DNA of 23,881 bases from Sulfolobus sp. SCGC AB-777_G06 (GCA_003086555.1 QEFN01000014.1:1-23881), one strand, 5' to 3'. Shown: positions 1 through 8,185, counted from the first letter of the stretch. A program made the numbers and translations. Notes: a model not told the origin generated them from the letters alone.

Positions 1-397
1 CCCCATTTTGCTATGATGTATTGTCCTCCCTTGTTTGTGCTTATTCCCGTTGCGTCTGCTATTACTTCCAGCTCGTCGTTTGCTTCCGGGAATTTTATGT
101 TCATGTTTCTTACTCTTTCCTCACTGTTGAGTAGTCTAGGCTTGTTGGGATGATTTTCAGTCTCTCTAGTGCTCTCAATACTCCTTCTATAGCCCTATAA
201 GGTAAGAACAAGTGGAGGAATGCTAGGAATTCGTTGAACTCCTTTGGTGCCTTGTAGGTTTTCTTTGCATGTCTATTCTCCTCTGCTAGTAAATCCCACC
301 AGTGTTCGAAGACGTAGAAGGGGAACATTAGGGTATATCTCATTATAACGTTCTCGTCGTACTTGTGCCAATCCCTCTTGTACTTACTCTTTCCCAT
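1..397 (-). pseudogene. IS5-type (ISC1234-like) transposase, partial and frameshifted
   Basis: The reading frame starts at 397 and runs 95 residues to a stop at 110. The protein has the look of the N-terminal half of Sulfolobales IS5-family DDE transposases (MFPFYVFEHWWDLLAEEN, then APKEFNEFLAFLHLFLPYRA). From about 108 down to base 1 the next frame continues the same family, with VIADATGISTNKGGQYIIAKWG; the Asp in ADATG is the likely first catalytic acidic residue. The two frames meet at a purine-rich run near 104-112, so a small indel (net -1) has broken the gene. The C-terminal half lies outside the window. I could not place the terminal inverted repeat of the IS, which should lie upstream of 397. 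Family call rests on memory of ISC1234-type proteins. A programmed frameshift is possible but less likely. Confidence 0.75.
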
Positions 398-1004
398 GAG
401 TAATACTCGTTATTATTTTTTATAAATTTTTGTATAATTCTGAAGTAGTCCACAAAGCATGTACTATAATGTGTTGAGTGTATTGTATTATACTATAATG
501 AAGTCTTTGTCAGATTAAATTGGGCTTCGGTTGCTAATAGTGAGAGTCCTAGACTTTGTATACGACGAACATTAATTTACATCTTGTTTTGGTCACTCAT
601 TAAACATACTGTTTGCAAGGTAAACACTCTACCGCTTATAACTGCTCTATCACAATATCCAATCTAGACAAAAACACAGTTATTTCTCTGAAACTAGTCA
701 TTGAACTACTGTTTTCCTATAAAACTGTTGTCTCGCTTATCAAGAATATTACGCATTCAGTTGTTTAAAATTTTTTAATAACCTAGTCGTACTACAAATA
801 TATTTTTAGTTATTCTTATAATTCTATGGTAAAATTTTAGTGCTACTATGTGATCATATTCCAGTTGTTATGGATCTGGTCACCTTCGATACTGCATATC
901 AAATTAATTAGAAGATTTAGCAGTAAATTACGTATGGACGTAGATTATGTTGGTCACTTTTCGAATGACTTTTAAGATGAATGCTTATAAGGAGTTACGT
1001 AAAT
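398..1004. other. AT-rich region without a gene, between IS and tRNA-Glu
   Basis: I see no credible coding frame. The stretch probably contains the IS end and the original 5' flank of the tRNA gene. It holds two copies of the octamer TTGGTCAC (589-596 and 950-957) and a near copy at 877-883; the octamer recurs inside the integrated element at 2062 and 5281. Confidence 0.5.
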
Positions 1005-1014
1005 CTTATAAATA
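1005..1014 (+). promoter_or_regulatory. TATA box of tRNA-Glu
   Basis: CTTATAAATA is centred about 27 bases before the first tRNA base (1036), the normal archaeal box A spacing. A second TATATAAA at 1027-1034 abuts the gene and is too close to act as its box A. Confidence 0.6.
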
Positions 1015-1015
1015 T

Positions 1016-1282
<267 letters not shown>

Positions 1283-1305
1283 ACCTTCAGCCTATTTATA
1301 TTTAT

Positions 1306-1349
1306 CACGTGGGGCTATTTAAGGACTGATAATTATCATATCACACGTG
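1306..1349. promoter_or_regulatory. Paired CACGTGG motifs upstream of intN
   Basis: CACGTGGGG begins at 1306 and CACGTGGAG at 1344, in the 70 bases before the intN start (1282). Further CACGTG hexamers lie at 1581, 1677, 2251 and 5833. Six copies in a 6.2-kb AT-rich element is several times the chance expectation of about one. The decayed intN upstream region right of attR keeps TACGTGGAG at the matching place (about 7519). They are candidate operator sites for integrase control; no protein can be named. Confidence 0.35.
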
Positions 1350-1530
1350 GAGTTGAAAGAAGATGTTAACATTTCCTCACTTATGCGAAAAACTGAATTT
1401 CGACTAAACTACTGCAGTTAGAAAATTCAAAAGCACGGTTTGATGAAGAGAAAGAGCGTTAGACAAATTCAAAAAATTGCATTGAATTGTAACATGTGGT
1501 TTGTAATTTTATTACATGGCTGACTATTTA

Positions 1531-1624
1531 GTCACCACTGTCACTACAAAAAAAGCCTATTAATAGTCAAAAAGTTTACACACGTGTATAATAATAATAG
1601 ATTTTTTTTAGTGACAATGGTGAC
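1531..1624. repeat. Inverted repeat, 16-nt arms
   Basis: GTCACCACTGTCACTA (1531-1546) and TAGTGACAATGGTGAC (1609-1624) are reverse complements with one mismatch. Poly-A (1548-1554) and poly-T (1602-1609) tracts extend the inner pairing. The 62-base loop contains ACACGTGT (1579-1586), itself a palindrome. The repeat lies between the 3' end of the 115-aa gene and the intN start, so it may be a terminator, an integrase operator or an accessory recombination site. Confidence 0.6.
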
Positions 1625-1664
1625 ATAATTGCATGCGTGGTATAAAAATTCAATTTCAAAAAAT

Positions 1665-2012
1665 TCAATTAAACTCCACGTGTTCTTCATCAATCCAGTG
1701 GCATAGGTTTCTCTTTTCACAAAAATCTAACAATTCATAAGCCCTAAGACCCAATTCGTCTTGTAAGTCTTTTCTACTCCTGGCTTTCCCGCTATACTGT
1801 TTGTACAGTTCTATCAAGTTGTCAGGAGTATCATTATTGCCATCATAGCCCACCGTGCTATTACCATTTTCATCTTTCTTTAGCCTTATGCCTACATAGC
1901 ACCAGGTTCTTTCTCGATTTATCCTCTTTTGGGATTTAGTTATCCTAAATTTAGTTTCCAGTCTCTTGGTAACGATTTTATTATATATATATGTTAGATT
2001 CCAACCCTTCAC
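1665..2012 (-). CDS. Hypothetical protein, 115 aa, in the element
   Basis: I do not recognise a family. The frame opens with GTG at 2012 (MKGWNLTYIYNK) without a clear ribosome binding site, so the true start may lie further in. The first third is basic (KRLETKFRITKSQKRINRER). A middle segment (WCYVGIRLKKDENGN) is followed by a helical C-terminal part with three Cys (DFCEKRNLC and one earlier). The segment YVGIRLKKDENG followed by an LIELYKQY helix faintly resembles the N-terminal domain of SSV-type integrases (YYVYLIENGDGG then IVKEYY in intN here). That is only a pattern similarity. Its place between the integrase and the replication genes, with its own long leader, suggests a separately regulated DNA-binding protein; this is inference. 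Confidence 0.55.
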   Translation of the reverse strand: MKGWNLTYIYNKIVTKRLETKFRITKSQKRINRERTWCYVGIRLKKDENGNSTVGYDGNNDTPDNLIELYKQYSGKARSRKDLQDELGLRAYELLDFCEKRNLCHWIDEEHVEFN

Positions 2013-2126
2013 AACTAAAACTCGTACGTTACGGGGTCAAAAATTTCCCTCAACCATATGTTTGGTCACTATAAACGCAAAAAATTGTAAAATAGACTGA
2101 AAAAAGATAATATAGATGAACAAAAC

Positions 2127-2258
2127 TGAACGGGTACCCGTTCAACTTTTTGCAAAAATGAAATAAAATCAGATGAGAGAGAAAAGTTGAGTCTCCCCAG
2201 ACTCAATTTAGTGCAACCGAAAGTAAACAAATCTCTCAAACATATATTTGCACGTGCA
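2127..2258. repeat. Cluster of three palindromes downstream of the replication operon
   Basis: Three perfect inverted repeats lie within 132 bases. TGAACGGGTACCCGTTCA (2127-2144) is an 18-bp palindrome without a loop. TTGAGTCT (2187-2194) and AGACTCAA (2199-2206) surround a CCCC loop. TGCACGTGCA (2249-2258) is a 10-bp palindrome. They sit between the 3' end of the minus-strand 111-aa gene (2288) and the start of the 115-aa gene (2012), the only gap of that size in this half of the element. They may end the rep transcript, bind regulators of the 115-aa gene, or form a single-strand replication structure. Confidence 0.6.
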
Positions 2259-2287
2259 TTGAGTGGGATTTTTCTGTTGACAATTGG

Positions 2288-2623
2288 TCAAATCGACTTT
2301 AGTAATTCTTCACTGACTAAGAGTTCACGCCCGTTTTTACGAATCAGGTAGTAAACGCCTGGCGGGAATTTCTTATTATTATATGTGAAATATCCGTCGC
2401 CCTTTGTCACTTTGATGCCGTTCGACTTCAACTCACCGTTCGCCGTTAGCCATACCCACCCGATTATTTCATAATCTTCTATGGGGGATACCCCCACACC
2501 CCCAATATAACGTATCATAGGCGGGTCGACAGTACGGTCTATGTAACATTTCGCTTTTCGGAGACATTCGCGTTGTTCGGGGTCGTTTGGGTCATATCGT
2601 TTACCGTTACTTTGCGGTGACAT
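2288..2623 (-). CDS. Hypothetical protein, 111 aa, overlapping rep 3' end
   Basis: The start codon at 2623 overlaps the end of the 659-aa gene by 17 bases, so it is the last gene of the rep operon and probably translationally coupled. The protein is soluble, beta-rich in appearance (IRYIGGVGVSPIEDYEIIGWVWLTANGE, KVTKGDGYFTYNNKKF) and has two Cys (CLRKAKC) near the N-terminus. The pattern of alternating short strands and turns would fit a small OB-like or SH3-like fold, but I recognise no family. Operon position suggests a role in replication or copy number; that is inference only. Confidence 0.65.
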   Translation of the reverse strand: MSPQSNGKRYDPNDPEQRECLRKAKCYIDRTVDPPMIRYIGGVGVSPIEDYEIIGWVWLTANGELKSNGIKVTKGDGYFTYNNKKFPPGVYYLIRKNGRELLVSEELLKSI

Positions 2624-4586
2624 ATTCGACGCCGTTATTGACGTTGAACGTGACCAAGTCCTTTTGCTTTAATTTCTCGATAATATCGTCACCAAACCAA
2701 CCCGTTAAATCAGTTACGAGAGTCCAACCGTGTGTCTTCAAGTATTGATATGCCTCAGTAACTCGGTCATCTTTCTCGTTACTTCCTGACACTGTTCTTC
2801 CGTCATCGCCTGACACGGCATTCTCTCGATCATTTCTGGCGTTAGTGTCATCGCGAAATTTGCTATCGATGATCAATTCGCCCTTATCATCACGAACTTC
2901 AACAACGCCCTTATTGTTGTTTTTAACTAACTCCTTAATTTTGCGACCGAGAGGTGTTAGGTACCAAGTGAATGTTTTGCCGTCGGTCTTGTCACCTTCA
3001 ACAACTCCTTTCCTCTCCAGGTTTCGCAATATTTTTAACGCATATTCTTTTGATACCCTTAACGTGTCGGCGACTTCAGACGACTTAAGACCGCCCTCAT
3101 CAGGTAACACTTCTATAAACTTTACATCACGTTCGGACAGCCCTAAGCCGTTGTAGAGAATATCCAGTTGAAAGTTCTCCATCACGAAGTTGAAGTCGTC
3201 GATATCCGCCTTAGTTTTTCCGCGTGCGATAGTGACAGTCCTTACTAGGTTTCTCAATATTTCTACTGTCCTGTTAACGGGCGACCGCGATAATTCAGCC
3301 AACTTGTCTATGAACGCTATGATCTCGCTTTTAACTGGCGTTACATCAGCTATTTGCGGTCTTGACAAAAGATATGCCATAAATACCATCTTGTCGACCG
3401 TTGACAATTCACTCTCCGCTCTTTCCAATATCGATTTGACTATATCGTGACTGTACTCGTACTTCAAATACACGTTGAGCATCCTATTAGCAATTTGTTC
3501 TCTATCAAGATCTACCCTATCCGATACAGATGTAGTGATAAACGCGGGTTGTCCGTCGATACACTTCTTTGTCGATATAAGTTTTTCGCCGTCTTCAGTC
3601 TTGACCTTTTCAGTTATATATGTACATATCTTTTCCTCACTTAACACCTCTCTTAGGTAAGTAACGTTTTGGTTGTCGATTTGCTCAAGAAAGACGACCT
3701 TACCGTCAAAAGTATCGATATCGAGATAACCTAACGCCTTTTCCGTGAAACGAGTCGCGTCAAACTTCATACTATCGTCGACGAACTTCAGTACGCTCTT
3801 CACTACAGACGATTTGCCCGCCCCAGATAATCCTACTACGTTAATGTGAATTCTTGATATACCCATGACTCTCTTCATTCTTGACGAAACAACGGACAGT
3901 AAAGTCAATAACTTCAGCCTCTCATAACCAACAATCTCCTTTGTGTGTGATAGCACCCATGCGAAAGGATCCTTCTCTAACTCAGCTAATCTATCGGCAT
4001 ATTTTTCCTTGACATAGTTGACTAACGGTGTCTCAACGATACTGAAATTGGCATTAACATATTCATATATAGCTTCGTCGATTTGGTCTCTGGGCGGGTG
4101 ACGTCCTGTTGTCTTGACGACTTCATTAAGCGTTTTTTCACAACCTATTACAAACAATTTACCTTCCATACTAACTACGTCCGCATTACATTCCCATGTC
4201 TTGTCCTTATAACGTATTGTGACCTTCAGCTTAGGGAACGTTTTTACCATTTCACCTTCCATCACCTCTTCATCGCCAACCTTCTCGATGCGGACATATA
4301 CTTTCGTGCCTACATTCTTGTCCTTGACAATAATCTCATTGTTTTGCAATTTATTGGAATCATCAACTGTATTGTCAACCGGAGTTTGCGTAGTTTGCGT
4401 AGATTGCGTAGATGTTTCTACGCGTTCTACGCGATCTACGCGTTTTTCAGTTGACAATTGTGTTGACGATTTCACTTTTTCGCTTTCTGTTGCAACATTT
4501 TCAACGTGTTGATTTGTCTCGTCTGTAGGTTGCGTCGCTCTGTTTTTCTTAGGTCTAAAGAGGTCGTTACGCCTCATTATCACCAT
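2607..4586 (-). CDS. AAA+ ATPase with winged-helix C-terminus, candidate plasmid replication protein
   Basis: The 659-aa protein has a low-complexity hydrophilic N-terminus (about 1-90), an uncharacterised region to about 240, a P-loop ATPase core, and two C-terminal winged-helix-like segments. Numbered from GTG 4595, Walker A is GLSGAGKSS (255-263), Walker B is KVVFLEQID (299-307), a sensor-1-like TTS lies at 354-356 and a possible arginine finger NRM at 370-372. Between Walker B and sensor 1 are a helix (REVLSEEKI) and a probable beta-hairpin, the order seen in MCM-type AAA+ helicases. The winged helix spans about 487-551 (LKSSEVADTLRVSKEYALKIL), another about 609-660. I see no PrimPol catalytic motif as in pRN-type RepA. 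Start ATG 4586 is preceded by GGGGGTGAT; ATG 4577 and GTG 4595 are alternatives. It overlaps both neighbours. Role as initiator/helicase is inferred. Confidence 0.75.
   Translation of the reverse strand: MVIMRRNDLFRPKKNRATQPTDETNQHVENVATESEKVKSSTQLSTEKRVDRVERVETSTQSTQTTQTPVDNTVDDSNKLQNNEIIVKDKNVGTKVYVRIEKVGDEEVMEGEMVKTFPKLKVTIRYKDKTWECNADVVSMEGKLFVIGCEKTLNEVVKTTGRHPPRDQIDEAIYEYVNANFSIVETPLVNYVKEKYADRLAELEKDPFAWVLSHTKEIVGYERLKLLTLLSVVSSRMKRVMGISRIHINVVGLSGAGKSSVVKSVLKFVDDSMKFDATRFTEKALGYLDIDTFDGKVVFLEQIDNQNVTYLREVLSEEKICTYITEKVKTEDGEKLISTKKCIDGQPAFITTSVSDRVDLDREQIANRMLNVYLKYEYSHDIVKSILERAESELSTVDKMVFMAYLLSRPQIADVTPVKSEIIAFIDKLAELSRSPVNRTVEILRNLVRTVTIARGKTKADIDDFNFVMENFQLDILYNGLGLSERDVKFIEVLPDEGGLKSSEVADTLRVSKEYALKILRNLERKGVVEGDKTDGKTFTWYLTPLGRKIKELVKNNNKGVVEVRDDKGELIIDSKFRDDTNARNDRENAVSGDDGRTVSGSNEKDDRVTEAYQYLKTHGWTLVTDLTGWFGDDIIEKLKQKDLVTFNVNNGVEYVTAK
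4388..4441. repeat. Symmetric array of six hexamers inside rep
   Basis: GCGTAG occurs at 4388, 4397 and 4406, and its complement CTACGC at 4418, 4427 and 4436. All are spaced 9 bases and arranged exactly symmetrically about 4414.5. In the protein this reads RVDRVERVE followed by STQSTQTTQ, so a 9-base unit was expanded in frame on both sides. The DNA could bind a protein as iterons, or the rep mRNA could fold into an interrupted hairpin. Confidence 0.75.
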
Positions 4587-4941
4587 TATCATCACCCCCG
4601 TTCGAGGGTACGAATAACGTTTCGTTTTCGTTATAGCCCAAAACGACGATATTTATGCCTTTTAACGCGTCGGCATCATCTTTGTCGATATTCAGCATGA
4701 CGTAGAAATCGCTTAGTTCTTTCGCCTTATATTTGCGTTTATCTTTTGTCGAGTAGTAAATTCCGTGGAGCGGGATTATCGGCACGGCATACGAGTATTC
4801 TGACTCACGCGGTTCACCCGTTACTAAGAATACCGCCTTTTTTGAAGATAGGTATACATACTTTACCTTTTTCTGGTCGCCCTTTTCTGAGCGACCGTCA
4901 TCTTTTTTAACCGAATTCGACTTAGATTTAAACAGACCCAT
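4567..4941 (-). CDS. Hypothetical protein, 124 aa, in rep operon
   Basis: I chose ATG 4941 (MGLFKSKSNS) because AAGGGTGAGAACT lies just before it, a good archaeal Shine-Dalgarno with 7-base spacing. The longer frame back to 5013 would overlap the preceding gene and lacks such a site. The protein begins with a charged, flexible stretch of about 30 residues (KKDDGRSEKGDQKK), followed by a compact domain with strands (VKYVYLSSKKAVFLVTG, YSYAVPIIPLHGIYYS, NIVVLGYNENETLFV), and ends in an acidic tail (GGDDNGDNEA). No family is recognised. Its stop overlaps the start of the ATPase gene, which points to coupled translation and perhaps partnership. Confidence 0.7.
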   Translation of the reverse strand: MGLFKSKSNSVKKDDGRSEKGDQKKVKYVYLSSKKAVFLVTGEPRESEYSYAVPIIPLHGIYYSTKDKRKYKAKELSDFYVMLNIDKDDADALKGINIVVLGYNENETLFVPSNGGDDNGDNEA

Positions 4942-4993
4942 AGTTCTCACCCTTTTCCCCGATTTCATGACGAGAACGAAAAAACGGATTACC

Positions 4994-5149
4994 TTATGAA
5001 GAGCCCACCTCAATTTTGTGGTTTCTCATGTATTCGCGTATCAATATCTTTACTACATCCGCCTCAGCTATATCATAGTACTTGGCTAACTGTCTTATTA
5101 CTTCACGGTCTTCAGGTCTAAGTCGTAATAATATTGCGGTTCTTTTCAT
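4994..5149 (-). CDS. Ribbon-helix-helix (CopG-type) DNA-binding protein, 51 aa
   Basis: The protein begins MKRTAILLRLRPEDREVIRQ and continues LAKYYDIAEADVVKILIREY. This is the ribbon-helix-helix pattern: one basic beta strand (TAILLRL), then two helices separated by a short turn. Small CopG-type proteins of this size are common in Sulfolobales plasmids, where they repress rep transcription. ATG 5149 is preceded by GGTGAT (5164-5159) with 9-base spacing. It is the first gene of the rep operon. Between its TATA box and start lie two direct AGTAAAA repeats 10 bases apart, the likely place for autorepression. The family call is solid; the copy-control role is inferred from analogy. Confidence 0.82.
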   Translation of the reverse strand: MKRTAILLRLRPEDREVIRQLAKYYDIAEADVVKILIREYMRNHKIEVGSS

Positions 5150-5158
5150 GGTTATCCT

Positions 5159-5195
5159 ATCACCCAGTAAAAACTAGTAAAAAGAAGATAATAAA
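5159..5195 (-). promoter_or_regulatory. Promoter, operator and RBS of the copG-rep operon
   Basis: On the minus strand TTTATTATCT (5195-5186) is a TATA box that would place the transcript start near 5165. GGTGAT (5164-5159) is the ribosome binding site. Direct repeats AGTAAAA at 5166 and 5176 (plus strand), one helical turn apart, lie between box A and the start and fit an operator for the ribbon-helix-helix protein. Confidence 0.5.
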
Positions 5196-5284
5196 GTTTA
5201 CTTCTGGAAATGTTCTCCACAAAAATTAGAAAAAACAAAGGAGTTATTCTTCTTGCTTTTATCGTAAAACGAAGTATAGATTGG

Positions 5285-5311
5285 TCACATTCGACCGATA
5301 AGTGAATGTGA
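5285..5311. repeat. Inverted repeat TCACATTC / GAATGTGA
   Basis: TCACATTC (5285-5292) and GAATGTGA (5304-5311) are perfect 8-bp arms around an 11-base spacer. The repeat lies immediately left of the 11-bp tandem array and about 140 bases upstream of the copG start, a plausible binding site in the origin/promoter region. Confidence 0.6.
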
Positions 5312-5314
5312 TAT

Positions 5315-5400
5315 GAGTAAAGTATAAGCATATGATAAGAGTAATGTAAACATAGTGTAAGCGTAGTACAAGAGTAGAAAAAGCATAATAAAGAGTGAAG
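5315..5400. repeat. Imperfect 11-bp tandem repeats (iteron-like)
   Basis: From 5315 to 5380 the sequence can be cut into six successive 11-mers such as AAGCATATGAT, AAGAGTAATGT, AAACATAGTGT and AAGCGTAGTAC. The register then slips by one base in two further units to 5400. Most units start AA and carry a TA step near the centre. Repeats in phase with the DNA helix upstream of rep are typical of initiator binding sites, though the units are degenerate. Confidence 0.6.
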
Positions 5401-5513
5401 AATGATAGGGATTTCAACTATCTAAAAAAAGCCCGCCCGCCCGATTCGAATTCGGGTTTAATTTATTAAAAATTAGTATTATACACACTTTATCCCTTAC
5501 CTGGCTAATCTTT

Positions 5514-5547
5514 CTTCCTTTAGACTTTTTCACTTTCAAACCTTCTT
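5514..5547. repeat. 34-bp direct repeat, copy 1
   Basis: Bases 5514-5547 match 5631-5664 with a single difference (A5524 against G5641). The offset is 117 bases, almost the same as between the first two hairpin repeats (118), which hints at duplication of a module of about 117 bp. Confidence 0.8.
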
Positions 5548-5630
5548 ACCTTCCAAACAGCTTCCTAACAACTTCCATACTCCTTCCTCTTCTTCCTTAC
5601 CTTCCTACTTCTTCCTCTTTTTCCTAACTC

Positions 5631-5664
5631 CTTCCTTTAGGCTTTTTCACTTTCAAACCTTCTT
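5631..5664. repeat. 34-bp direct repeat, copy 2
   Basis: Second copy of the 5514-5547 sequence, with one mismatch. Both sit in the polypyrimidine tract. Confidence 0.8.
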
Positions 5665-5876
5665 CCTTCCTTACTTTCACACCTCCCTAACCTTCTCTCC
5701 TTCTTCACCCTACCACCTTCCTTCTTCACCTTCTTTACCTTTTTCACCTCTCTCACCTCCTCTACCTCTCTAGCTTACCTTTCTCACCCTACCAAACCTA
5801 GCCTAGCATCACCTCTTCCCGAGCCTTTTATGCACGTGTTTAGTTTCCTTACCTCCCTAACTCCCTCTCTAAATAT

Positions 5877-5900
5877 TTTACACTAGAGTTTACACTAGAG
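5877..5900. repeat. 12-bp tandem duplication
   Basis: TTTACACTAGAG occurs twice in a row and is followed by another TT. It lies 12 bases before the first hairpin repeat. Confidence 0.8.
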
Positions 5901-5911
5901 TTCCACTTTCT

Positions 5912-5963
5912 AAAATTAGTCTATAAGGGGCTATCGCCCCTTAACCCCGTTTCTAGTTTATCC
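5912..5963. repeat. Hairpin-bearing direct repeat, copy 1
   Basis: This copy is 52 bp. Its core TAAGGGGC-TATC-GCCCCTTA (5924-5943) is a perfect 8-bp stem with a 4-base loop. It is followed by ACCCCGTTTCTAGTTTATCC, shared with copy 2, and preceded by AAAATTAGTCTA, shared with copy 3. Confidence 0.85.
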
Positions 5964-6038
5964 AACTAGTTTACCTTACCCTCCTCCTCGCTAACCTAAT
6001 TTACCACTTACCTCTTCCCTAATTCGTTAAAGTATAAT

Positions 6039-6081
6039 CTATAAGGGGCTATCGCCCCTTAACCCCGTTTCTAGTTTATCC
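6039..6081. repeat. Hairpin-bearing direct repeat, copy 2
   Basis: The stem-loop core is at 6042-6061. The 43 bp here are identical to the corresponding part of copy 1. Confidence 0.85.
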
Positions 6082-6168
6082 GGCTAACTTACCCTCCTTA
6101 CCTCCTTAACTTACCTCCTCCCTAAACATAGAACATTTTACATCAAAACTCTATTCTTCTTCTCTTCT

Positions 6169-6205
6169 AAAATTAGTCTATAAGGGGCTATCGCCCCTTA
6201 ACCCC
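6169..6205. repeat. Hairpin-bearing direct repeat, copy 3
   Basis: The stem-loop core is at 6181-6200. The 37 bp match copy 1 from its left end through the CCCC after the stem, then diverge. Confidence 0.85.
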
Positions 6206-6462
6206 TTACTAACTAAACATACCTACCTCCTTAACCTACCTTTTTACCTCCCTTACCTCCCTCACATTACCAAAACTCCGAACTCGAATTCAGGGGCTGG
6301 CGGTGAAAAGAAAAGAAAGAGTGACTCAAGCTATATCCATCTTTACTACATCTATCCAACCTCTGAACGGTGAAAAGGGAATAAGAGAATAAGCAGTCAC
6401 GAGGCGGGAGGTGAGTAAAGGAGAAAACGGCTTAGAGGTGTCTTCCTAAATTAACCTGATAA

Positions 6463-7407
<945 letters not shown>

Positions 7408-7699
7408 GAAGTAGACATGATACTTCCCTTATATCTCTTTTTAAGATTATGATTTAGAATTAATGTAGAAGGCATTTCAAGGTTCTTGCGCGGGGATACC
7501 TTTTCTAGTTATATGTAGTACGTGGAGTGGACAGAAGATGATAAAATTCCAGACTTCTGCGAAAATTTATGAAAACGTGCTCGTCTCTGTTAAGTATGCT
7601 AATCGTCCTTGTTCAGTTACTACTTAGAAATTTGAAAATAATTAATAGCCTGTAAAAGGGTTTACATTCCACTCTCTGAATTTACTGAAAACGAGGTGA

Positions 7700-8182
7700 T
7701 CAAGGTATGAAAAGGTAAGAGTTACCGCTCTCCACCAACTCAATTATCCATCTGAGGTTGACGGGATAGAACTTAGTCAAGTCCACCCCAACGTTTATTT
7801 TCTTAGTTTGTATATTCAAGAAAGGATACTCCTTAAGCTTATTGTTGTGGACGTGGCCGTGAACGTTCCATTCAGCAACGTTCAAGGGATAATGGGAAAG
7901 AACGAACTTACCCCTCTCGTAGCTTATTTCTAAAGATTCCGGTCCTATACCCGGAGGGTCATGATTACCTTGGATCAGTATCTTCTTCCCCTTAAGTCTT
8001 CTCAGGTAATTCTCAGGATTCGAGAAAGAGAAGTCGCCTAATATGAAAACCTTATCGTTGGGCGAAACCAATTCGTTCCATCTCTCTATTAGGAACTCGT
8101 TCATCTCCTTAACGTTTGTGAATGGGCGGGCCGAGTACTTGATGATGTTCGCGTGTCCGAAGTGGTGATCGGCTGTGAGCAA
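7700..8182 (-). CDS. Calcineurin-like metallophosphoesterase, 160 aa
   Basis: All motifs of the calcineurin-like phosphoesterase fold are present: DHHFGH (5-10), GDF (49-51), GNHD (72-75), SHYP (96-99) and GHVH (109-112). These bind two metal ions and hydrolyse a phosphoester. Length and motif spacing fit the small COG4186-type group, whose substrate is unknown. The only start in frame is TTG 8182, giving MLTADHHFGH. An ATG two bases upstream is out of frame by one base in a T-run, so the start region may have suffered an indel that removed a natural ATG. It is the last gene of a minus-strand cluster whose two upstream genes are broken. Enzyme class is sure, physiological substrate is not. 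Confidence 0.8.
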   Translation of the reverse strand: MLTADHHFGHANIIKYSARPFTNVKEMNEFLIERWNELVSPNDKVFILGDFSFSNPENYLRRLKGKKILIQGNHDPPGIGPESLEISYERGKFVLSHYPLNVAEWNVHGHVHNNKLKEYPFLNIQTKKINVGVDLTKFYPVNLRWIIELVESGNSYLFIP

Positions 8183-8185
8183 ACA

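Larger units (their letters stand above)
5401..6462. other. Repeat-rich polypyrimidine region without genes, candidate origin
   Basis: About 1.06 kb carries no credible gene. From about 5507 to 6280 the plus strand is mostly C and T (runs of CTTCC, CCTTA, CTCC), so the minus strand is polypurine. It holds a 34-bp direct repeat, a 12-bp tandem duplication and three copies of a hairpin-forming repeat, each described separately. Near 5440-5456 CCCGA and TCGGG form a short hairpin before a T-rich tract. Two GGTGA-bearing sites (about 6300 and 6409) precede only tiny frames. Strand asymmetry plus hairpin repeats next to the rep operon suggests a replication origin; a long untranslated RNA is the alternative. 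Confidence 0.55.

Noticed and set aside
2845..4700. Several plus-strand open frames of 61-123 codons opposite the AAA+ gene
   Set aside because: They are antisense shadows of the rep and 124-aa genes, with no ribosome binding site and no recognisable protein.
5877..6205. Repeats in the candidate origin as a CRISPR array
   Set aside because: Only three copies, with unequal spacings of 118 and 139 bases and similar pyrimidine-rich filler between them; no cas gene in the window.
6309..6398. A 29-codon plus-strand frame after GGCGGTGAAAAG
   Set aside because: The start coincides with the Shine-Dalgarno-like sequence itself, and the short peptide shows no domain. It lies in the non-coding repeat region.
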